Below are positions 1 through 5,164 of a stretch of DNA of 5,233 nt, in pieces (the stretch's first letter is position 1; every line of letters starts with the position of its first letter). The position numbers and the translations under genes were made by a program. The notes beneath the pieces are model-generated. The model was not told the DNA's origin and did not search any database. It saw only the letters and a list, made by a program, of their open reading frames with translations. Source of the DNA: Treponema sp. (GTDB lineage: Bacteria > Spirochaetota > Spirochaetia > Treponematales > Breznakiellaceae); contig JAITEW010000251.1 in the NCBI GenBank assembly GCA_031281855.1, forward strand, positions 1 to 5,233. Direction: 5' to 3'.

Positions 1-2
1 GA

Positions 3-476
3 CCCGAATTACACACCAATACTCCGGGAGCGGGGAAAAAGCCCATAAAAAACGCTTGTAGAACCCGCTCCGGTAATAACCGAATGGAAGAAGGCTCTGT
101 CACGTTTGACGGCGGCATCAGGCTCAACGCCCTGGCCTTTGTAGTCGGAGGGGGATTGATGTATTACATACCCTTTAAGGAGTCGTCAGAAACCGAGATA
201 TCAAAAGGAGGAGGCAGTAATGTTCCAAAAACAAAACAAACCGACAGCTCGTTTGACCGCCTCCGTTTTATGAGCGGGTATTTTGACCTGGGTTTTGATC
301 TGAGCGGCAGGACCGGAAGAACCCACGGGTTCGGAATGGTTATCAGGACCACTATCGGTTTTCCCGATAAAATCGCGACCAGCAAGCAATATCACTACGA
401 CCCATACAAGCATCTCGTTTTCTCCCTGGTCTTCAACTACAGCGGCGCAGTTGCTACCTTCCCCATCGGAGGCTGA
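3..476 (+). CDS. C-terminal part of a putative outer-membrane beta-barrel protein (5' end outside window)
   Basis: The reading frame is open from the left edge to the TGA at 474-476, so the gene probably begins outside the window. The first ATG (84) has no Shine-Dalgarno motif. An ATG at 159 is preceded at 7 bases by GGAGG, but starting there would cut a predicted strand. The visible protein has alternating polar/hydrophobic stretches joined by glycine-rich or charged turns, for example RLNALAFVVGGGLMYYIPF, YFDLGFDLSG, HGFGMVIRTTIGF and HLVFSLVFNYSGAV. This is the pattern of transmembrane beta-strands in outer-membrane barrels, with a lysine/serine-rich loop between (residues about 28-52 from ATG 84). 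I do not recognise a named family. The first ~27 residues of the open frame (3-83) are basic and less barrel-like, so a frameshift or a different upstream boundary is possible. The class is inferred from residue pattern only. Confidence 0.55.
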   Translation, partial: PELHTNTPGAGKKPIKNACRTRSGNNRMEEGSVTFDGGIRLNALAFVVGGGLMYYIPFKESSETEISKGGGSNVPKTKQTDSSFDRLRFMSGYFDLGFDLSGRTGRTHGFGMVIRTTIGFPDKIATSKQYHYDPYKHLVFSLVFNYSGAVATFPIGG

Positions 477-487
477 TATGTTTGAAA

Positions 488-528
488 TCTGCCCCCTGGA
501 TAGGGATAATCCCGGCCAGGGGCGCAGA
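488..528. terminator. Long imperfect hairpin downstream of the beta-barrel gene, terminator-like without an adjacent T-run
   Basis: Left arm 488-499 (TCTGCCCCCTGG) pairs with right arm 516-528 (CCAGGGGCGCAGA), giving 12 base pairs with one bulged C at 523. The loop 500-515 can add an inner GGG/CCC stem (503-505 with 511-513). It lies 11 bases after the stop codon, where a terminator is expected. No U-tract follows directly; the nearest T-run is at 560-565. It could be a Rho-independent terminator of poor form, an mRNA 3'-end stabiliser, or chance. Confidence 0.35.
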
Positions 529-580
529 CCTGGAACTCTAAAGTACAGAGGAACCGCCATTTTTTCTGTAAAGCAATCCG

Positions 581-629
581 CCGGCTGAGTCCGGCTGGCA
601 GGCTTACGGGCTTGGTTGGCCCTTGGTTG
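581..629. repeat. Two pairs of short phased direct repeats upstream of the transglycosylase promoter
   Basis: CCGGCTG occurs at 581-587 and 591-597 (period 10). CTTGGTTG occurs at 611-618 and 622-629 (period 11). Both periods are close to one DNA helical turn, so each pair would present the same face to a bound protein, and the second pair overlaps the predicted -35 element. A possible operator, but the repeats are short and no regulator is visible nearby. A small stem GCCGG/CCGGC (580-584 with 591-595) uses part of the same sequence. Confidence 0.3.
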
Positions 630-651
630 ATTGAGGAAAAACCGCTATAGT
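623..651 (+). promoter_or_regulatory. Sigma70-type promoter for the lytic transglycosylase gene
   Basis: The -35 element TTGGTT (623-628) is separated by exactly 17 bases from the -10 element TATAGT (646-651), which matches five of six consensus positions. Transcription would start near 658, leaving a 5' leader of about 25 bases before the GTG start at 684. The leader carries a purine-rich GAGAG stretch (673-679) that may act as a weak ribosome binding site. Confidence 0.55.
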
Positions 652-683
652 AGCAACAGAAAAACTCAGCTAGAGAGAGCATA

Positions 684-1469
684 GTGCGGATAAAGGATTT
701 TTTAGGTATTTCTTGCGGTTTGTTGATAGGCGGTGTCATTTGTTTGCTGGAATTTTCCTGTACCGGAGCCGGTCCTGAAAAAATAGCCGTGCCCGGAAAG
801 CCGGGGGATGAAAGCGCCGGGGCAGGGGAGCCTGGGGATGGAGTTACGGCTTCTGATCAGGCGGTTCCCATCATGGTTCTTGGAGAAGCGGAAAAGACAG
901 ACCCCATATTGGAAGCTTACAGGGACGCGGCTTCACGCGACAGGGTTGTGGATTTTTTTAGAAACCTTACAGGGTCCCGGGAACTTTCGGCAGTAGTGCT
1001 GGCCAATGCGGACTCCTTCGACATAGCCCCGGCACTGGCTTTTGCCCTTTGCTGGGAAGAAAGCCGCTACGATTCAAAGGCGGTAAACCGGAGGAACCGG
1101 AACCTGACCGTAGACCGGGGGCTTTTTCAGTTGAACAACGCTTCGTTTCCGGGTTTGGCGGAACAGGATTTTTTTAACCCCAGCATCAACGCATGGTACG
1201 GGCTTTCCCACCTGCGCTGGTGCCTGGACAACGCGGGGACCGAAGTAGCGGGTCTTGCGATGTACAACGCCGGAACCGGGCGGGTCCGTTCAGGGGGGAC
1301 CCCTAAAAACACGCTGGACTATATTTCCCGTATACTCAGGCGGCAGCGGAAAATCGAGGAACTCTTCCTTGCAGAGAGTATCAGCGCCATTGTGGAAGCT
1401 GAAAACAGTGAGCCTGAGAAAACAGCAGGCATCAGGCTGAACCTTCTGGCCCCTTTGGGCAAACGGTGA
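684..1469 (+). CDS. Exported SLT-type lytic murein transglycosylase, probable lipoprotein
   Basis: Predicted to cleave peptidoglycan between MurNAc and GlcNAc with formation of 1,6-anhydroMurNAc, acting outside the cytoplasmic membrane. The 261-residue protein starts at a GTG; this start is needed to include the N-terminal export signal (MRIKD followed by a hydrophobic stretch to about residue 24). Cys26 may be lipidated, though LEFSC has Glu at -3 and is a poor lipobox. A Gly/Pro/Glu-rich linker covers about 27-70. The SLT (lysozyme-fold) domain spans about 105-220, with catalytic Glu126 in WEES (124-127), GLFQLN at 146-151, an NPSINAWYG helix around 165-173, and MYNAG at 193-197, all hallmark motifs of family 1 transglycosylases. 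A basic helix and an acidic tail follow. The gene has its own promoter at 623-651. Its last 38 bases overlap the end of the opposite-strand GH5 gene. Family assignment is strong; lipidation is uncertain. Confidence 0.88.
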   Translation: MRIKDFLGISCGLLIGGVICLLEFSCTGAGPEKIAVPGKPGDESAGAGEPGDGVTASDQAVPIMVLGEAEKTDPILEAYRDAASRDRVVDFFRNLTGSRELSAVVLANADSFDIAPALAFALCWEESRYDSKAVNRRNRNLTVDRGLFQLNNASFPGLAEQDFFNPSINAWYGLSHLRWCLDNAGTEVAGLAMYNAGTGRVRSGGTPKNTLDYISRILRRQRKIEELFLAESISAIVEAENSEPEKTAGIRLNLLAPLGKR

Positions 1470-3327
1470 TTTCGGCTTCCCCTTCATACCCTTCATTGCT
1501 GATAAAAATCCGCTGTTCTTCAGGTTTGTATTCGGCCCTGAGCCTTGGGGCTTCTTCAGGGTTTGAATTCCCGCCCCAGGTCCTGACGCTGATAGCAGCG
1601 GCAGGTCCGAAATGTTCCGGCGCCGCATAGATTTCCGTTAAAGCCCCTATGGCCGGATCGGCCCTGAATTTGAAACGGAACAGGCGGCTTCCGCGATCCC
1701 AGCTTACCGCAAGAGGGAGGCCGGCGGTAGCCATAGGGTAGGGCCTGAGCCAGCCCCCAGGGGCCCGGGGCTTGCCGCCTGAGACTATCGAAAGATCCTC
1801 GCCGTTCCAATGGTCCCCTTCGTCGTTGGTATTGTCCGCAGTGTAGTTCCAGATAGTTGAATGGAGCAGGTTTTCGTCAATCCCGTCGTAATAGCGCGAA
1901 AGGGCTTCTTCCTGGACGCTGTAATCCCCGGTCCTGAACGCCTTTTTTTTGTTCATGTCGAAAGGGATGCCGAATTCCCCCAGCATACAGGGAATGTTAC
2001 CCATCCTGTCCCGGGTCCAGTCCCTGGCGGCCCGGAGCTTTTTGGCGTAGAGGGCGGTTCCTTTCCTGCGGCCCAGGACGAAGGCGCCTGATTGTTCGTC
2101 AATCGTGAACCAGGGCTTGAAGGATTTCAAAAAGAGCGCAGGGCCGTCGTACTGATGGAAGGCGTTCACCACGCTTTCGCCGCCGGCTTTTGACCACGAG
2201 GGATGTTCCCTGGTTTCCCCTTCGATAAAAAAGATACAGGGTTTGTCCGCTTCCTTCATTCTTTCGATAAAGCGGACGATAAAGGGCTTGAGGAAGTCTT
2301 CGGTAAAATGGGCCTGCCGTCCTTTGTACAAAGCGAAGTGGTCCTTTTTAAGGATTTTTATTTCCCCTTCGCTGTCACTCCAGACCCCGGCCTGTTTCCA
2401 GGGGCAGCTAAAGCCTTCCTTAAAAAGAGAGGCCCCCTGGGGGTTCAGGATTTTGCTTCCTGTTTTAAGGGGTTTTTTGAGCCCCGGTACGTAAGAATGT
2501 ACCCTGACAGCGTGTCCCGATGCCGCGGCCATGGCCTGGATAGGGCTGGGCATGGGGCCCAGAGGGACTACGTAGTTCCCCAGCCCTTCAAGGTCCCTGC
2601 ATCCGATATAACCCGGATGAGGTTCGTTCATAGCCCCCCAGCCGGCGATAGCTTTGCAGTTTTTGAGCCTCCTGTAACAGTGGCGGAAGCATGCGAAGTA
2701 GCGTTCCTGGAGCCAATCCTGGATATTTTCCCCTTCGATTTGAAGCCCTGGGGCATAGGTGTTCCCGGCGAAAAAAAGGGTAAAGAGCGTGGCCGCCGCG
2801 TAACGGCCGTAGTTTACAGGCCAGAGCATAGGGCCCTTGTACGGAGCGCCCCGGCAGAGGGCTGCGGCGCCGGTTTCTTCCAGTTTTTCCAAATCCATGC
2901 CCACTTTTTCCAGAGTCCATGCGGGCGCCCCGTCGCCCCCGGTCCAGCGGCTCCACACGTCCTGATGGGGGTCCAGGTAAAACGAAAGGCCCTTTTTTTC
3001 CCCTATAATGAAAAGTTTGCGGAGATAAGCCAGGTAGGCTTCGTCGTAAATGCCGGGCCCCTGGTGTTCCAGGCTTTCCCAGGTGAGCACAAAGCGTATG
3101 AACGTAAAACCCCAGGAACGGAGTTCTTCAAACCGATCCTCAGCTTCCTCAAGGGGAAAGGGACGGCCTACAAAGGAAACTTCCCCCGGATTTTCCAGGG
3201 AACCCGGTCCCTGCCCGGCAGCAGCCGCGGGACTCGCAGGGAGCTTGGAGCTTCCTCCCAGGTTGCAGCCCCGGAGCAGCAAAACCCTTCCTGAATCGTC
3301 CGTAATATAGGGACCCTTCACTTGCAT
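1432..3327 (-). CDS. Glycoside hydrolase family 5, GH5_12-like beta-glucosidase (steryl glucoside / glucosylceramide type)
   Basis: A 631-residue retaining glycosidase predicted to remove beta-linked glucose from lipid aglycones such as steryl glucosides or glucosylceramide. Motifs in order: LRGCNLGGSSKLP (18-30); FIRFVLTWESLE (76-87); DPHQDVWSRWTGGDGAPAWT (119-138); the acid/base Glu235 in MNEPHPGYIG; LGPMPSPIQ (256-264); NPQG (295-298) and W310 to W316; HQYDGP (391-396); the nucleophile Glu451 in LGEFGIPFDM; and WNYTADNTNDEGDHWNGEDL (493-512). A C-terminal beta-sandwich (GH5_C-like) covers about 525-625. From memory these motifs match fungal EGCrP1/EGCrP2-type enzymes, which are also intracellular. 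There is no signal peptide, in agreement with a cytoplasmic location. The ATG start is fixed by GAAGGAG six bases upstream. Both catalytic residues are present, so it should be active. The exact substrate cannot be told from sequence. It shares no operon with its neighbours: it diverges from the HEAT gene and converges on the transglycosylase gene. Confidence 0.9.
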   Translation of the reverse strand: MQVKGPYITDDSGRVLLLRGCNLGGSSKLPASPAAAAGQGPGSLENPGEVSFVGRPFPLEEAEDRFEELRSWGFTFIRFVLTWESLEHQGPGIYDEAYLAYLRKLFIIGEKKGLSFYLDPHQDVWSRWTGGDGAPAWTLEKVGMDLEKLEETGAAALCRGAPYKGPMLWPVNYGRYAAATLFTLFFAGNTYAPGLQIEGENIQDWLQERYFACFRHCYRRLKNCKAIAGWGAMNEPHPGYIGCRDLEGLGNYVVPLGPMPSPIQAMAAASGHAVRVHSYVPGLKKPLKTGSKILNPQGASLFKEGFSCPWKQAGVWSDSEGEIKILKKDHFALYKGRQAHFTEDFLKPFIVRFIERMKEADKPCIFFIEGETREHPSWSKAGGESVVNAFHQYDGPALFLKSFKPWFTIDEQSGAFVLGRRKGTALYAKKLRAARDWTRDRMGNIPCMLGEFGIPFDMNKKKAFRTGDYSVQEEALSRYYDGIDENLLHSTIWNYTADNTNDEGDHWNGEDLSIVSGGKPRAPGGWLRPYPMATAGLPLAVSWDRGSRLFRFKFRADPAIGALTEIYAAPEHFGPAAAISVRTWGGNSNPEEAPRLRAEYKPEEQRIFISNEGYEGEAEITVCPKGPEGSA

Positions 3328-3333
3328 GAAAAA

Positions 3334-3340
3334 CTCCTTC
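3334..3340 (-). promoter_or_regulatory. Ribosome binding site of the GH5 gene
   Basis: On the minus strand GAAGGAG lies six bases before the ATG at 3327. This near-perfect Shine-Dalgarno sequence fixes the start, and contrasts with the absence of any such motif before the HEAT-protein and ptsN starts in the same window. Confidence 0.8.
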
Positions 3341-3346
3341 TGTCTC

Positions 3347-3377
3347 TTGAAAATAGTAATGCACTATATCATACTAT
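3347..3377 (+). promoter_or_regulatory. Candidate promoter for the HEAT-repeat protein gene
   Basis: TTGAAA (3347-3352) is a four-of-six -35 match. Possible -10 elements are CATACT (3370-3375, spacer 17), TACTAT (3372-3377, spacer 19) and TATAAG (3375-3380, spacer 22). All of them place the transcription start within a few bases of the ATG at 3385, so the transcript would have almost no leader. The choice between them cannot be settled by eye. The region overlaps the divergent GH5 promoter. Confidence 0.35.
3363..3371 (-). promoter_or_regulatory. Extended -10 promoter for the GH5 gene
   Basis: On the minus strand the sequence reads TGATATAGT, a TG-N-TATAAT extended -10 element with one mismatch in the hexamer. 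No good -35 is seen at 17 bases (GTTTCA at 3386-3391), which is tolerated by extended -10 promoters. The start of transcription would fall near 3356, giving a leader of about 28 bases that contains the ribosome binding site. A second TATAGT lies 11 bases further upstream (3374-3379). Confidence 0.4.
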
Positions 3378-3384
3378 AAGAACT

Positions 3385-4581
3385 ATGAAACGTATAATTA
3401 CCTTTGTCCTGTTGACTTTTGCCGGGATCGCCCTTTTCGCTCAGTCCGATGAGCTGGCTGTCTGGTCCGAAATGTTTGACAACGCGAAGACCCTGGAGGA
3501 ACAGCTTGTTTACGTAAAAACTGTTTCCGATGGTAATCTGTCCGGGGCGGAGGATTTCTACGCCAAGGCTCTGGACCGGCTGGTTCTGGAGTGCCCGAAT
3601 ATCAAGACCCAGGCCGAATGGGATGCTGCGGAATCTATCGCCCGTATTCTCACCGCCCGTCTGGGGGAAGCCAAATACGCCGCCGCTGCGGGGAATCTCT
3701 GGCAGATAGTGGGATACTTCCAGAACCCCCTGATAAAGTCCGACGCCCTTATCGCCCTGGGGCAGACCGGAAACAAGGACCTTCTCCCTCAGGTGGTTCA
3801 GCTTCTCCAGGACTTAAACGCCCAGCCCCAGTCGGACCGGGAAATGCGGGAGCGTTTTGAACGTATCGCCTATGGGGCTATTATCGGCCTGGAACATTTC
3901 CGGGACCCTTCGGGTTATCTCCCGGTTTTCTTCGCTTCTACCGGATGGTACGCCGAACGGATCAAGAACCAGGCTTCCATCTCTCTCCCTAATATCATGG
4001 ACGATCCCACTGAGCCCCTGTTGGAGGTCCTTGGAAGTCCCGGTTATGTTTACGATATCAAGTACCTGGCCTTGAGGACCAGCGAACGCTCCCAGTCCCC
4101 TGACGAAAACAAGGCCAAAGTGGCTGTTTCAGCGCTGACCGAAGGCTGGAAGGCTTCTACCAACGATGTCCATCAGCGGCAGGTGCTTTCCCAGATGCGG
4201 AAATCGGCCCTTTCCATGATCCGCCGTTACGGCACTACCGATTCGGCGGTATATACCCAGTTGGATAAATCCTACTCCAACCAACTGGTAGATATGGATG
4301 AAAAGCTGGCCGCAATTCAGACTTTAGCCGCGCTGGCTTCAGAAGACTCCGCCCGGCTCCTTTCAGGCTACCTGAGGATTATCCACCAGCGGCGCCAGGC
4401 CGGGACCCTTACCGTCAACGACGAGCAGCTTGTCCGGGTAATCATCCCTGCGTTGGGCAATGTCGGGGCTGTAGGCCGTTCCCAGGCCCGTCCGGTCCTC
4501 CTTTTGGTACAGCAGTCCCCGGACTGGACCAACAATGTTAAAAATCTCGCTGCCGAAGCGTTGAGGAAAATAGGGAATTAA
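3385..4581 (+). CDS. Secreted HEAT-like repeat protein of unknown function
   Basis: A 398-residue protein. The start at 3385 is preferred over an in-frame ATG at 3322 because it begins directly with a typical signal peptide (MKRIITFVLLTFAGIALFAQ, likely cut after residue 19 or 20). The earlier ATG would add 21 non-signal residues, has no ribosome binding site and would overlap the start of the divergent GH5 gene. The mature protein is almost all helical, with repeat-like helix pairs: about 114-144 (IKSDALIALGQTGNKDLLPQ), 306-337 (KLAAIQTLAALASEDSARLL) and 346-398 (VRVIIPALGNVGAVG and VKNLAAEALRKIGN). These resemble HEAT/armadillo units, which usually act as protein-binding scaffolds. No catalytic motif or membrane anchor is seen after the signal, so it is probably periplasmic. 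There is no Shine-Dalgarno sequence before 3385; the predicted promoter is nearly adjacent. Its end faces the ptsN gene 52 bases away. The role is unknown. Confidence 0.8.
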   Translation: MKRIITFVLLTFAGIALFAQSDELAVWSEMFDNAKTLEEQLVYVKTVSDGNLSGAEDFYAKALDRLVLECPNIKTQAEWDAAESIARILTARLGEAKYAAAAGNLWQIVGYFQNPLIKSDALIALGQTGNKDLLPQVVQLLQDLNAQPQSDREMRERFERIAYGAIIGLEHFRDPSGYLPVFFASTGWYAERIKNQASISLPNIMDDPTEPLLEVLGSPGYVYDIKYLALRTSERSQSPDENKAKVAVSALTEGWKASTNDVHQRQVLSQMRKSALSMIRRYGTTDSAVYTQLDKSYSNQLVDMDEKLAAIQTLAALASEDSARLLSGYLRIIHQRRQAGTLTVNDEQLVRVIIPALGNVGAVGRSQARPVLLLVQQSPDWTNNVKNLAAEALRKIGN

Positions 4582-4633
4582 GGAGAATCCGGAACTAAGC
4601 TCCCGCTCAGGTTCGCGTGCTGCTTCCGGGCGG

Positions 4634-5080
4634 CTATTCCGAAAGAACCTTCAGTATTTCGTCCGCAGAACCGGCGTTGAGAATTTGCTGGCGTTTTTCG
4701 GCGCTTTTGAAGAGGAGGCTGATTTCCGCCAGAAACTGGAGATGAGGGCCGGTTTTTTCCACCGGTGAAAGGGTCATGATAAAAATACGGCACGGTTCAT
4801 GATCCAAAGCGTCGAATTCCACAGGGTTGTCGGAAACCCCGATGCAGGCTACGAGGTCGTGGATAGTCGGGCTCTTGCCATGGGGAATGGCGATGCCATG
4901 CTTCATGCCTGTGGACATTTTCTGCTCCCGGTCCATAATAGCCGTAAAAGCCGCCGGCCGGTTTTCTATTTTATGAGCCGCCGCAAGGATATCGAGAAGC
5001 TCATTGATGATTTCTTCCTTATTGGTTCCCTTGAGGTGAAGGCTGATAGTTTCTTTGGTTAACACTGTCTTTAAGTTCAT
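4634..5080 (-). CDS. ptsN: PTS EIIA-like nitrogen-regulatory protein (PtsN family)
   Basis: A 148-residue EIIA domain of the fructose/mannitol-nitrogen type, a cytoplasmic phosphocarrier that receives phosphate from an HPr/NPr protein and regulates partners rather than transporting sugar. The active-site His67 lies in GIAIPHGK (62-69), the standard phosphorylation motif. A second conserved His113 is in GPHLQFLAEI, and the N-terminal helix KEEIINELLDILA and the TGMKHG segment fit the family. Length is close to the usual 150-163 residues, and no EIIB or EIIC domain is fused. The ATG at 5080 is chosen over an in-frame TTG at 5116, because that TTG is the first part of the -35 hexamer of the gene's own promoter and would not be transcribed from it. 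There is no Shine-Dalgarno motif; the -10 element ends seven bases before the ATG. It follows a ClpB-like tail on the same strand, 58 bases away. Confidence 0.88.
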   Translation of the reverse strand: MNLKTVLTKETISLHLKGTNKEEIINELLDILAAAHKIENRPAAFTAIMDREQKMSTGMKHGIAIPHGKSPTIHDLVACIGVSDNPVEFDALDHEPCRIFIMTLSPVEKTGPHLQFLAEISLLFKSAEKRQQILNAGSADEILKVLSE

Positions 5081-5087
5081 AAGTACT

Positions 5088-5116
5088 AGTTTATGACTCG
5101 AATAGCGAAAAGTCAA
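5088..5116 (-). promoter_or_regulatory. Sigma70-type promoter of ptsN, predicted to give a leaderless transcript
   Basis: On the minus strand TTGACT (5116-5111) and TAAACT (5093-5088) are separated by exactly 17 bases. Five of six and four of six positions match the consensus. Seven bases after the -10 comes the ATG at 5080, the usual distance to the transcription start, so the mRNA would begin at or within a base or two of the start codon. Confidence 0.6.
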
Positions 5117-5130
5117 GATTTATTCGTGCC

Positions 5131-5164
5131 AAAAGGCTTCAAGCCCTGGCGGTTTTTTTGAAGC
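5131..5164 (-). terminator. Weak hairpin with short T-run at the end of the ClpB-like gene
   Basis: On the minus strand GCTTCAA (5164-5158) pairs with TTGAAGC (5142-5136), a 7-base-pair stem with a 15-base loop, followed after one base by TTTT (5134-5131). The stem includes the stop codon of the upstream gene. The AT-rich stem and short T-run make it a weak intrinsic terminator at best; it would separate the upstream gene from ptsN, which has its own promoter. Confidence 0.3.

Noticed and set aside
201..739. Minus-strand open frames across the beta-barrel gene and the 477-683 gap.
   Set aside because: The products are proline/arginine-rich and domain-free with no ribosome binding sites, and they run through the predicted transglycosylase promoter and start.
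2203..3294. A 363-codon plus-strand open frame opposite the GH5 gene.
   Set aside because: It lies wholly antisense to a gene with clear catalytic motifs in the right order. Its product has no recognisable domain, signal or start context. GC-rich codons on the true strand explain the lack of stops.
3322..3384. N-terminal extension of the HEAT protein from ATG 3322.
   Set aside because: No ribosome binding site, overlap with the divergent GH5 start, and it would bury the signal peptide behind 21 polar residues.
4582..4633. Possible bidirectional terminator between the convergent HEAT and ptsN genes.
   Set aside because: CCGGAA (4589-4594) and TTCCGG (4624-4629) can pair, but the 29-base loop and lack of any T-run on either strand make it unconvincing. 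No terminator is called in this short gap.
4578..4793. A 71-codon minus-strand open frame ending between the HEAT and ptsN genes.
   Set aside because: It overlaps the 3' half of ptsN in another frame and its Pro/Arg/Lys-rich product is a typical shadow translation.
5135..5145. Short palindrome GGCTTCAAGCC after the ClpB-like stop codon.
   Set aside because: The centre leaves a one-base loop, which cannot form a hairpin as written. The longer 5136-5142/5158-5164 pairing is the better candidate and is listed instead.
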